Source of the DNA: Bacteroidales bacterium
GTDB taxonomy: Bacteria; Bacteroidota; Bacteroidia; Bacteroidales; Porphyromonadaceae
Assembly (NCBI GenBank): GCA_004555765.1
Contig: SFHG01000071.1
Location: 1-7,139 of the forward strand
DNA: 7,139 nt
Reading direction: 5' to 3'
Position 1 is the first letter of the stretch. Every line of letters begins with the position of its first letter. The notes beneath the pieces were generated by a model. The model saw only the letters and a list, made by a program, of their open reading frames with translations. It was not told where the DNA came from and ran no database searches. Shown one piece after another: positions 1 through 6,615 of the stretch. Position numbers and translations under genes: made by a program.

Positions 1-98
1 CGAATTAAACCGCCGTATGCCGAACGGCACGTACGGTGGTGTGAGAGGGAAGGAAACGAAAGCAGGTCAGAAAACTTTCGTTTCCCGACCTACTCGAT
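1..98 (+). mobile_element. Group II intron, 3' end only (partial, enters from left edge)
   Basis: This is the right-hand terminus of a self-splicing retroelement. The folded domains V and VI are complete, and the element ends at T98 in the terminal sequence CGAT, which fits the AY ending of group II introns. Bases 1-9 would be the linker from domain IV, where the reverse transcriptase/maturase frame of such introns usually lies; that frame is outside the window. The intron lies in the same orientation as the downstream genes and about 200 bases upstream of the lipoprotein gene, so it sits in an intergenic or gene-end position rather than inside a gene seen here. Whether the element is full length and mobile cannot be judged from this end alone. 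Confidence 0.88.
10..98 (+). ncRNA. Group II intron catalytic RNA: domain V and domain VI
   Basis: Domain V (10-39) folds with an 8-bp lower helix (10-17 with 32-39), U18 facing the ACG bulge segment 29-31, and a 3-bp upper helix (19-21 with 26-28) capped by GAAC. The catalytic triad position reads CGC (11-13) instead of the more common AGC, and G12 forms the conserved G-U wobble with T37. Domain VI pairs 43-48 with 89-95, leaving A92 as a single bulged base, then continues as a perfect 11-bp helix (52-62 with 75-85) closed by a 12-base loop. A92 lies seven bases from the 3' end at T98, as expected for the lariat branch point. Domain V is 30 bases where 34 is usual, because the upper helix is short. 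Confidence 0.88.
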
Positions 99-190
99 TC
101 TTCGGTCTCGTCTTTCCCGGTGTTCCGTTTTTTCTTGCCCGAAAATACGAGTGCGCATTTATTGCAAAGGCCTCGTAACCGAGAAAGTGG

Positions 191-198
191 TATATTTG
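191..198 (+). promoter_or_regulatory. Promoter-like -7 element TATATTTG (upstream copy)
   Basis: An exact match to the Bacteroidota -7 consensus TAnnTTTG, set in the 11-mer GTATATTTGCG (190-200). The nearest TTG upstream (162-164) is 26 bases away, longer than the usual spacing of about 20, so the -33 element is weak or absent. It could start transcription of the lipoprotein-uppS-bamA block, with a leader of about 95 bases. Confidence 0.45.
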
Positions 199-228
199 CG
201 TGATTCTGTATGCCTTGTCTTGGGTGTG

Positions 229-236
229 TATATTTG
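229..236 (+). promoter_or_regulatory. Promoter-like -7 element TATATTTG (downstream copy)
   Basis: A second exact TAnnTTTG match in the same 11-mer GTATATTTGCG (228-238), 38 bases after the first. TTG triplets at 215-217 and 220-222 are too close for a standard -33 box. Transcription would begin near 243, leaving a leader of about 55 bases before the lipoprotein start, which makes this the better placed of the two candidates. Confidence 0.55.
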
Positions 237-298
237 CGCTTTCTGGGCAGGTGGACGGAATTGTCGCAAATTGTTTGGAATAGAGAAGTCTGTTTTTA

Positions 299-1747
299 AT
301 GTATATAAGTATGTTGCGCTCCCGTTTCGGGCACTTTTATCGGAGAGAGACCGGCTTGTTTTGTGCCGCATTGGTGTTCTTTTTGGGTACACTGATGTCG
401 TCCTGCACGCAGCCACAGAGTACGGTAACCCCTTTGTTTCGTGGCTTGTATTCGCCCAAGGCGGTACAGTTGACGCTCGGCACCCGATCTGCGGGGACGA
501 AAGTCGACTTTACCATCGATAACATCAATATGCGCATATACAACCGGGTGCCGCTGCCTTACGGAACCAAGCTCGACAGCGCATACCTCACGATGTACCT
601 CTCCAATCAGGTCCCGATGTCGCTCGTGAACGCCGCCACGGGTACTCAGAAGTGGCATCCGGGCGATACCGCAAAGATTTCCGTGAAGGGCGGTCTTTTG
701 AAACTGAATATCAGCCGCGACGGGCATCCTGCCCTGACGTACGACTTCAGGATACAGAGCTATGGCTATGACCCTAATAAGCTCACGTGGAAGAACCTCG
801 GTGCGGACGTCTTGCCGGTCGCAGCGGAGCGTGGCCGTGTCATCAGCCTCGACGGAAAATACTATTTTGTCGGAAGAACGGGGACAGAGGTGTCTCTGTA
901 CGGATTGGCGGCGGAACCCCTCTCTTTTTCAGCCCAGGAGGGTGCTGCCCTTCCTCCGCTCTCCAAGCCCGAGACTCTTCTCTCCGATAAACATGGTCTG
1001 ACTTGGATGGCTACGGATGACGGCAAACTTTATTTTACGAAAGACTTGAGGACTTGGAGCCTCTATTACGCACCTACGACAGGTGACGGTGAGCGTGTGG
1101 TGTCCGTGCTGAGCGACAATTCCAAAGGTCGGGATGCCGTTGCCAGGCTCTCCGTCATCACCCGGACACAGGCGGGGTATTTCTTCAAGAGTATGCGGAG
1201 CGATGCTTCGGGCGCATTCTCTGCGTTTGACGGGGGCGTACCCGTAGATCCGCATTTCCCCGTCAAAGGTGGCTACATCTACACGTACACGGTGAGCGGT
1301 ACCCAACACTCCTATCTCTTCGGTGGCGTCACGGCTATGGATCTCCCTTCCGAGAAAGCCTATTTTACTTCAGACGGAATCAATTGGGCACCGACACCGT
1401 TCGTCTCTGCCGCGAACAGCGTCCCCGAAGTGGGTGGCCTTTATCTCGCGGATCCCGATACGCCGGGTCGCTTGATGCTCGTTGGCGGTACTTATGCCGG
1501 CAAGGTTTCCTCCAAAATAAAAGTCAGCAACGACCGCGGCATTACGTGGACGGAGCTCACGAAAGAACAGTTGCCCCCGGCGGCATTCCTACCCCGATCG
1601 ATGTCGAGCGGATTTTTGATGCACGATGCCAAGGGCATCCAGCACGTCTACATTCTCGGCGGGGTAGTGGACGGCAAGCCTTCGAGAGAAGTCTGGCACG
1701 GGTATCTCGATACCTCAGGCGGTGTGGTGAATGCTTTTGAAAACTAA
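299..1747 (+). CDS. DUF6242-like outer-envelope lipoprotein with Asp-box/kelch-like propeller repeats
   Basis: Function unknown. The 482-residue product starts with a basic segment, a hydrophobic stretch (about 19-33) and a lipobox-like MSSC with Cys36 as the probable lipidated residue, so it should be an exported lipoprotein. Residues about 45-155 form an N-terminal beta-rich domain. The remainder carries repeated propeller-type motifs: a perfect Asp box SNDRGITW (410-417), related TSDGINW (357-363), FTKDLRTW (246-253) and SDKHGLTW (229-236), plus kelch-like YLFGG and YILGG segments. This architecture and the position beside uppS match my recollection of the DUF6242 family of Bacteroidales; I could not search to confirm it. 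The start is either ATG 299 or the in-frame ATG at 311; the latter gives a more usual signal-peptide length. Only 20 bases separate its stop from uppS, so the two are probably co-transcribed. Asp boxes also occur in sialidases, but I see no catalytic signature of that enzyme family. Confidence 0.8.
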   Translation: MYISMLRSRFGHFYRRETGLFCAALVFFLGTLMSSCTQPQSTVTPLFRGLYSPKAVQLTLGTRSAGTKVDFTIDNINMRIYNRVPLPYGTKLDSAYLTMYLSNQVPMSLVNAATGTQKWHPGDTAKISVKGGLLKLNISRDGHPALTYDFRIQSYGYDPNKLTWKNLGADVLPVAAERGRVISLDGKYYFVGRTGTEVSLYGLAAEPLSFSAQEGAALPPLSKPETLLSDKHGLTWMATDDGKLYFTKDLRTWSLYYAPTTGDGERVVSVLSDNSKGRDAVARLSVITRTQAGYFFKSMRSDASGAFSAFDGGVPVDPHFPVKGGYIYTYTVSGTQHSYLFGGVTAMDLPSEKAYFTSDGINWAPTPFVSAANSVPEVGGLYLADPDTPGRLMLVGGTYAGKVSSKIKVSNDRGITWTELTKEQLPPAAFLPRSMSSGFLMHDAKGIQHVYILGGVVDGKPSREVWHGYLDTSGGVVNAFEN

Positions 1748-1767
1748 GCTCCCCCTTATCGTCTCAG

Positions 1768-2499
1768 ATGGAGAATAAGCACCATAACATTCCCGGACAC
1801 GTGGCCGTCATAATGGACGGCAACGGTCGTTGGGCGAAGAAGAGGGGCTTGGATCGCACCTCGGGACACATCGAAGGCGTGAGTGCCGTCAGGCGTGTGA
1901 TCGATGCGGCCGTCAAGTCGGGCGTGCGTGTCGTCACGCTCTATACTTTTAGCGAAGAAAATTGGAACCGCCCCCCCGAGGAGGTCAATGCCCTTATGGA
2001 TTTGCTCCTTAGGACGGTGCGGAAAGAGGTGCCCGATCTTGTTGAAAAAAGGATCCGCCTCCGCGTCATCGGAGACCTGTCCCGCATACCTGAGGCACCC
2101 CGCTTGGCGATGGAAGAGGCTCTTAGAGAGACAGAGACGGAGGAGGCAAGACTTACGCTCGTCCTTGCTCTGAATTACTCTTCTCAGACCGAGATTGTGC
2201 ACGCTTTTAATGCACTCAGACAGGAAGGCGGGACGAGTGAAGTGACTGCGGAGGACGTGACGCGACACCTGTACGCACCGGACTTGCCTTTCCCGGATCT
2301 CTTGATCCGGACGGGCGGAGAGCTAAGGATCAGCAATTTTTTGCTCTGGCAGCTGGCCTATTCGGAGCTCTATTTCACAGATACATTCTGGCCGGACTTC
2401 GGGGAGGAAGACTTTAGGAAAGCTTTGGATGACTATGCCTCAAGGCAAAGAAGATACGGGCGGACGGGAGATCAAGTAGAAGACAGTGGTGAAGACTAA
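1768..2499 (+). CDS. uppS: Isoprenyl transferase (undecaprenyl diphosphate synthase)
   Basis: A cytosolic, membrane-associated cis-prenyltransferase that adds isopentenyl diphosphate units to farnesyl diphosphate to make C55 undecaprenyl diphosphate, the lipid carrier for peptidoglycan and surface glycans. The 243 residues are full length for the family. The signature MDGNGRWAKKRG (16-27) holds the catalytic Asp17, Asn19, Arg21 and Trp22, followed by GH (33-34). YTFSEENWNRP (59-69) is the family's FSxENW motif. The C-terminal signature RTGGELRISNF (181-191) and AYSELYFTDTFWPDF (197-211) provide Arg181, Arg187, Ser189 and the metal-site Glu200. Position 186 is Leu where E. coli has His, a common substitution in the family. 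NYSSQTEI (136-143) replaces the usual NYGGR. The acidic tail after about 230 is not conserved. The stop codon overlaps the bamA start by one base (TAATG), suggesting coupled translation. Confidence 0.97.
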   Translation: MENKHHNIPGHVAVIMDGNGRWAKKRGLDRTSGHIEGVSAVRRVIDAAVKSGVRVVTLYTFSEENWNRPPEEVNALMDLLLRTVRKEVPDLVEKRIRLRVIGDLSRIPEAPRLAMEEALRETETEEARLTLVLALNYSSQTEIVHAFNALRQEGGTSEVTAEDVTRHLYAPDLPFPDLLIRTGGELRISNFLLWQLAYSELYFTDTFWPDFGEEDFRKALDDYASRQRRYGRTGDQVEDSGED

Positions 2500-5285
2500 T
2501 GAAGATGAATAACATTTCGACCTCCCTCAGGGGGCTATTTAGGGGCGGCGCATCGCTCGCAACATTCTTGTGGATCGCAGCATCTTTCGCTCCCGATGCG
2601 AAGGCGCAGGTGATTGCGGGCGGATCGGACGCGGACAAAGTCCCTGTCGTATCCTACAGCCAGCCCCGGAGCAAAGTCATCGCCGGTCTCCAAGTCGTCG
2701 GCAACAAAAGCTACGACGAGACGGTTGTCCGCAATGTATCCGGTCTGAAGGTCGGACAGAGGATAGAGATTCCCGGCGAAGAGACCACTCAGGCGGTCAA
2801 GAACTACCTCCGCAACGGTCTTTTTACGGACGTGAGTCTCGTGGCGGACAAGATGGAAGGCGACTCGGTGTGGATCTCCATCCACATCACGGAGCGTCCG
2901 CGCCTTTCCCGTATGGACATCAACGGCACTACGAAGTCCGAAGCCAAAGACCTCCGCGAGGGTAAGCTCCTGGCACTTCAGGAAGGGACCCACATCACGC
3001 CCAACCTCATAGATCGCGCCAAAATAGAGATAAAGCGTTTCTACGACGAGAAGGGATTCAGCGATGCCGGGGTTGAGGCCACAACGATAGAGGATGTCAA
3101 TCGTCCGGGGTATGTCGTGCTTATCTTCGATGTTGAAAAGAACGCGAAGATCCGCATCGCCAACATCAACTTCTTCGGCAACCACAACGTGAGCGACTTC
3201 AAGCTCCGTCAGGCAATGAAAAAGACGAATGAGCTCTTTTCCCTCGCCAAGCACCCTTGGAACAGTTTCCTCGAAATCTTCTCCACCAAGAACTTCGTGG
3301 AGAAGGAATACAAAAACGACCTTAAGAACATTCTCGACAAATACCACGAGGAAGGTTTCCGTGACGCAGAGATTCTCTCCGACACCATCTATAAGGTAAA
3401 AAACAACCGCATCAATATCGACATCCACATCTCGGAGGGACAGAGGTACTTTATCAAAGACATCAATTTCGTCGGCAATACGAAGTACTCCACCGCCGAC
3501 CTTCGGAGGCTGCTCGGCATCAAGCCCGGTGACGTTTACGACCAGAAGAAGCTCCAAGATCGTCTCACCGTAGAGGAGGATGCGGTCTCCAATCTCTATG
3601 CCAATAACGGGTACCTTTTCGCCTATATGGTTCCCGTGGAGACGGAGGTCAAAGGCGACTCCGTGGCACTCGACATCCGCATCCACGAAGGCAAGCCTGC
3701 CACGATCAACAAAGTGGCGATCAATGGTAACGACGTACTCTACGAAGAAGTCGTGCGGCGCGAACTCTACACCAAGCCCGGTATGCTTTACAATAAGGAG
3801 TACATTATGAACTCCATGCGTCTTATAGCCAATACCGGTCACTTTGATCAGGAAAAGATCGTCCCGGATATCATACCCAACGAAAAGAGCGGTACCGTGG
3901 ACATCGCGTGGAACCTTGTCCCCAAGAGTAACGACCAAGTACAGCTCTCCATCGGTTGGTCTGCAACGGGACTTGTAGGTATGGCGGGTGTGACGTTCAA
4001 TAACTTCTCGATGCGTAACCTCTTTAAGCCAAAGACGTACGAGGGGTACATCCCCATTCCCCGAGGTGACGGACAGACGCTTTCGCTCAATGCCCAGACG
4101 AATGCGAGATATTACCAAAACTACTCCATCACGTTTACCGATCCGTGGTTCGGTCGGAAACGCCCCAATTATTTCAGCGTTCAAGCCTACTACAGTCGAC
4201 AGACGGACATCAACCGCAATTTCTATAACTCCCAGATGCAGCAGATGCCCTACTACAGTCCCTACGGTTACGGCTACGGCTCGCCTTACGGATACGGAGG
4301 CTACGGCTATGGAGGCTATGGAGGCTATGGAGGTTACGGCTACGACCCCTATGGCTCCCAGATGTACGCGGAGCAGCTTTCGAGTCTCTATGAGAGTGCC
4401 TTTGACCCGGATAAGACGCTCGACATCCTCGGTGCATCCGTCTCCTATGGTAAGCGCCTCAGTTGGCCGGACGACCGTTTCCAGTTCTCCGTCACGCTCG
4501 GGTATCAAATGTACCGGATGAAAAACTGGAATATGTACTACTACAATTTTGGGATGGAAAACGGTACGGCGCACGATATCAACCTCTCTCTGACACTTTC
4601 CCGATCTTCCATCGATAGCCCTATCTATACGAGAAAGGGATCCGAATTCACGCTGAATGCCAAGTCCACTCTTCCGTACTCCTTGTGGGACGGAATTGAT
4701 TACTCCGATCCCAATCTCTCCGATCAGGTCAGAAACAAATTCATCGAGTACTACCAGATCTCGGGTAAAGGCCGCTTCTTCATTCCTCTGATGGATCCTG
4801 CCTCCACTCAGCGTACGCCCGTCCTAATGGCCAGTCTCGAAGCCGGTATCATCGGCGCCTTTGATCCCAACAAAAGGTCTCCTTTCGGTACATACTATAT
4901 GGGGGGAGACGGTATGAGTTCATACATCGGCTATATGAACCAGATGATCGGTCTCAGAGGCTACCGCAACGGTTCCATCTCCGGTGCATCGGGTCAGGGT
5001 GCCTACACCTATGCCAAAGCCTATATGGAGCTGAGATACCCGGTACTCTTCGAGGGACAGACCACGATTTGGGCACTCGGGTTTGTTGAAGCCGGCAACG
5101 CGTGGTACAACGTCAGGGACTTTAATCCCTTCCGTCTTAAACGTTCCGCCGGCTTGGGCGTCAGAATTATGTTGCCGATGGTTGGTCTTATGGGCATCGA
5201 CTGGGGTTACGGCTTTGATTCGCCCGACGGTACGTCTCAGATCGGTGGCTCCAATGTCCACTTTGTCTTCGGACAGCAGTTCTGA
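2499..5285 (+). CDS. bamA: Outer-membrane protein assembly factor BamA (Omp85 family)
   Basis: The central component of the BAM machine, which folds and inserts beta-barrel proteins into the outer membrane. The 928-residue product has a signal peptide with likely cleavage after AKA (34-36), then five POTRA domains starting near residues 58, 133, 216, 316 and 399, and a C-terminal 16-strand barrel from about 478. The lid motif LRGY (819-822) corresponds to the VRGF loop-6 motif of BamA, and the chain ends in FVFGQQF, a C-terminal aromatic beta-signal. POTRA3 contains an extra segment around KHPWNSF (251-257). A glycine/tyrosine-rich tract (585-619) interrupts the early barrel in a predicted surface loop; it helps explain why the protein is longer than the roughly 800 residues of E. 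coli BamA. The start ATG 2499 overlaps the uppS stop; ATG 2505 is an alternative two codons later. The downstream ompH pair supplies the expected periplasmic chaperones. Confidence 0.97.
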   Translation: MKMNNISTSLRGLFRGGASLATFLWIAASFAPDAKAQVIAGGSDADKVPVVSYSQPRSKVIAGLQVVGNKSYDETVVRNVSGLKVGQRIEIPGEETTQAVKNYLRNGLFTDVSLVADKMEGDSVWISIHITERPRLSRMDINGTTKSEAKDLREGKLLALQEGTHITPNLIDRAKIEIKRFYDEKGFSDAGVEATTIEDVNRPGYVVLIFDVEKNAKIRIANINFFGNHNVSDFKLRQAMKKTNELFSLAKHPWNSFLEIFSTKNFVEKEYKNDLKNILDKYHEEGFRDAEILSDTIYKVKNNRINIDIHISEGQRYFIKDINFVGNTKYSTADLRRLLGIKPGDVYDQKKLQDRLTVEEDAVSNLYANNGYLFAYMVPVETEVKGDSVALDIRIHEGKPATINKVAINGNDVLYEEVVRRELYTKPGMLYNKEYIMNSMRLIANTGHFDQEKIVPDIIPNEKSGTVDIAWNLVPKSNDQVQLSIGWSATGLVGMAGVTFNNFSMRNLFKPKTYEGYIPIPRGDGQTLSLNAQTNARYYQNYSITFTDPWFGRKRPNYFSVQAYYSRQTDINRNFYNSQMQQMPYYSPYGYGYGSPYGYGGYGYGGYGGYGGYGYDPYGSQMYAEQLSSLYESAFDPDKTLDILGASVSYGKRLSWPDDRFQFSVTLGYQMYRMKNWNMYYYNFGMENGTAHDINLSLTLSRSSIDSPIYTRKGSEFTLNAKSTLPYSLWDGIDYSDPNLSDQVRNKFIEYYQISGKGRFFIPLMDPASTQRTPVLMASLEAGIIGAFDPNKRSPFGTYYMGGDGMSSYIGYMNQMIGLRGYRNGSISGASGQGAYTYAKAYMELRYPVLFEGQTTIWALGFVEAGNAWYNVRDFNPFRLKRSAGLGVRIMLPMVGLMGIDWGYGFDSPDGTSQIGGSNVHFVFGQQF
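4251..4357 (+). repeat. Glycine/tyrosine-coding tandem repeat inside bamA
   Basis: This stretch codes for residues 585-619 of BamA, of which 14 are Tyr and 15 are Gly. Its core is three perfect 9-base units GGCTATGGA (4305-4313, 4314-4322, 4323-4331) followed by a diverged unit at 4332-4340, with looser Tyr-Gly codon pairs on both sides. The unit is a multiple of three, so copy changes would keep the reading frame. The exact core is short, so slippage is possible but not shown. Confidence 0.9.
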
Positions 5286-5301
5286 CCCACCCAAGTGCAT
5301 C

Positions 5302-5334
5302 CGGTCGTAACCCTGCTTCAGGGGGTACAGACCG
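5302..5334 (+). other. Imperfect stem-loop just downstream of bamA
   Basis: CCCTG (5311-5315) pairs with CAGGG (5319-5323) across a CTT loop. After small internal loops the stem continues with TA/TA and then CGGTC (5302-5306) with GACCG (5330-5334), giving about 12 base pairs. There is no T-tract behind it, so it is not a classical intrinsic terminator. It may protect the upstream bamA message, act as a processing site, or terminate weakly before ompH. Confidence 0.5.
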
Positions 5335-5399
5335 ACGCGATCACGAGATACAGGTCAAAAATTTTACCCCGTACAGACCGGGACAGACACCGGGTACGG
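5325..5399 (+). repeat. Short direct and inverted repeats in the bamA-ompH gap
   Basis: The 10-mer GTACAGACCG occurs at 5325-5334 and 5371-5380. ACAGAC also begins a near-tandem pair at 5373-5382 and 5383-5394, both ending in CGGG. CCGTAC (5369-5374) and GTACGG (5394-5399) are inverted repeats around that pair. The 170-base gap holds no plausible gene, so these elements may belong to an untranslated leader or a protein-binding site. Confidence 0.5.
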
Positions 5400-5455
5400 A
5401 TCGAAAGTTTTTTGAGAACTACAATATCGTCTCACACTTAAACTTTAGAGAAGTC

Positions 5456-5995
5456 ATGATCAAGAAAGCATTCCTTGCATTTTCCCTCCTCCTCATAAGC
5501 TCGTTTGCACTCCAAGCCCAAGAGGGTGTGGGGTATGCGCTCATCGATATGCAGTATCTGATGCAGAACATCCCCGCCTATAAGACCGCCAACGAGCGGA
5601 TCGAGGCAAGCTCCAAAGCCTGGACGGCAGAGATCCAAAAGCTCGACGCTCAGGCAAAGACCCTCTTCACCGAATACCAAAAGACCAAAGTCTCCCTCTC
5701 GGAGGCCGACAGAGTAGTGAAGGAAAAAGCCATCGTAGCTGTCGAAGAGCAAGCCCAGGAACTCCAGAAAAAATACTTCGGGCCCGCAGGCGAGATGGCG
5801 CAGCTCCAAGAGAACCTCATCAAGCCCATTCAGGACAAAATCTACCAGGCCGTCAAGCTCATCAGTGAGGCGAGAGGGTACCTCATCGTCTTCGACCGTG
5901 CCTCTGCCCGCGGCACCATCATCTATGCCGACCCCATCGCCGACATCTCCAACGATGTCCTCGCGGTTCTCGGTGTCAAGGTGGGCAATAAGTGA
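5456..5995 (+). CDS. OmpH/Skp-family periplasmic chaperone (first paralogue)
   Basis: Predicted to bind unfolded outer-membrane proteins in the periplasm as a trimeric tentacled chaperone and deliver them to BamA. The 179-residue product has a signal peptide with a likely cut after LQA (19-21). The mature part follows the Skp plan: a short beta segment (GVGYALIDMQYLM), a long charged coiled-coil hairpin (about 40-130) rich in Lys, Glu, Gln and Ala, and a C-terminal beta segment (GYLIVFDRASARGTIIYA) completing the trimer core. The ending DISNDVLAVLG fits Bacteroidota OmpH proteins as I recall them. It is slightly longer than E. coli Skp (161 residues as precursor). Its place just after bamA matches the bamA-skp order known in many Gram-negative bacteria. 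The 170-base gap before it contains no clear promoter, so it may be read from upstream or from a promoter I cannot define. Confidence 0.92.
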   Translation: MIKKAFLAFSLLLISSFALQAQEGVGYALIDMQYLMQNIPAYKTANERIEASSKAWTAEIQKLDAQAKTLFTEYQKTKVSLSEADRVVKEKAIVAVEEQAQELQKKYFGPAGEMAQLQENLIKPIQDKIYQAVKLISEARGYLIVFDRASARGTIIYADPIADISNDVLAVLGVKVGNK

Positions 5996-6015
5996 CGGGT
6001 TTCGGCGAAAAGTGC

Positions 6016-6023
6016 TACCTTTG
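6016..6023 (+). promoter_or_regulatory. Promoter-like -7 element TACCTTTG before second ompH
   Basis: An exact TAnnTTTG match in the 88-base gap between the ompH paralogues, 60 bases before the second start. No TTG lies at the expected -33 distance. The following leader (about 6040-6083) is strongly A/T-rich, as is usual for well-translated Bacteroidota genes, so the second paralogue may be transcribed partly on its own. Confidence 0.5.
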
Positions 6024-6083
6024 CAGTCAGTACATCCGGAATAGAAATAATTGAACATTAGAACAATAATAGACTAAGAAAGA

Positions 6084-6584
6084 ATGAAAAATTTACTCCT
6101 CACCCTTGCCCTCGTGCTTTTCCCGGCTCTCCTTTCTGCCCAAAGCGCACAGAAGATCGGTGTCGTAGATACCCAGAGCATCTTCGCCTCCATGCCTGAG
6201 ACGAAAGCTGCCCAGACCGAGATCGACAACCTCGCCGGTAAGTACGAAAAAGAAGTGGCCACTATGGAAGCCGAGCTCAAGAAGCAGTATGAGGCTTATA
6301 TGAAAGAGTCCGAAACGCTCACCGACGCGATGAAGCAACGCAAAGAGCAGGATCTCGAAGAGCTCCAGAAGCGTATCTTTACCCACCGTCAAGTGGCGCA
6401 GCAGGATCTCCAGAAGAAGCAGGCCGAGCTCCTCACACCGATTCAGACGAAGCTCAAGACGGCGATCAATAAGGTCGGTACGGATAACGGCTACGCGTAT
6501 ATTCTCGACGCATCCGCAATGCTCTTCGTCGGCAGTACGGGTACGGACATCACCGCCTTGGTGCGTTCCGCTCTCGGTCTCTGA
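6084..6584 (+). CDS. OmpH/Skp-family periplasmic chaperone (second paralogue)
   Basis: A second Skp-like chaperone for outer-membrane proteins. The 166-residue product has a signal peptide with a likely cut after LSA (17-19) or after the following SA. The mature chain begins with KIGVVDTQSIFASMPE, a classic OmpH opening, then a highly charged coiled coil (about 40-120, rich in KKQ, EEL and QKR runs), and closes with GYAYILDASAMLFVG and DITALVRSALGL. It has the same fold plan as the gene before it, but the sequences are clearly diverged, so this is an old duplication rather than a recent copy. A terminator lies 31 bases past its stop, making it the last gene of the envelope block. The two proteins could form mixed trimers or serve different clients; the sequence does not decide this. 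Confidence 0.93.
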   Translation: MKNLLLTLALVLFPALLSAQSAQKIGVVDTQSIFASMPETKAAQTEIDNLAGKYEKEVATMEAELKKQYEAYMKESETLTDAMKQRKEQDLEELQKRIFTHRQVAQQDLQKKQAELLTPIQTKLKTAINKVGTDNGYAYILDASAMLFVGSTGTDITALVRSALGL

Positions 6585-6615
6585 TCTGAGAGAAAAGTCG
6601 TCTTTTGATCGAATA

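Noticed and set aside
118..133. A possible terminator: CGG/CCG hairpin followed by six T residues
   Set aside because: The stem is only three base pairs, too weak to call. It is mentioned only as a possible remnant of the intron target site.
146..177. Inverted repeat TACGAG/CTCGTA between the intron and the promoter sites
   Set aside because: Six base pairs around a 20-base loop, with no T-tract and no known operator pattern; likely chance, though it could be compared in relatives.
151..522. A 123-codon plus-strand frame overlapping the lipoprotein start
   Set aside because: It runs across both promoter-like sites and into the lipoprotein gene in another frame, has no family resemblance, and the lipoprotein frame has clear signal-peptide and domain features.
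4251..4357. Regular spacing in the Gly/Tyr repeat as a possible CRISPR-like array
   Set aside because: The units are 9 bases, directly adjacent with no spacers, and lie in frame within bamA.
2535..4574. A 679-codon open frame on the minus strand inside bamA
   Set aside because: It lies wholly antisense to a convincing BamA sequence. Its product is a low-information mix rich in Val, Arg, Asp and Gly with no recognisable domain, as expected from codon bias on the opposite strand. It has no promoter or leader of its own.
5438..6058. A 206-codon minus-strand frame opposite the first ompH
   Set aside because: It is antisense to a well-supported Skp-family gene, and its Leu/Gly/Asp-rich product reflects the opposite-strand codons; no domain is visible.
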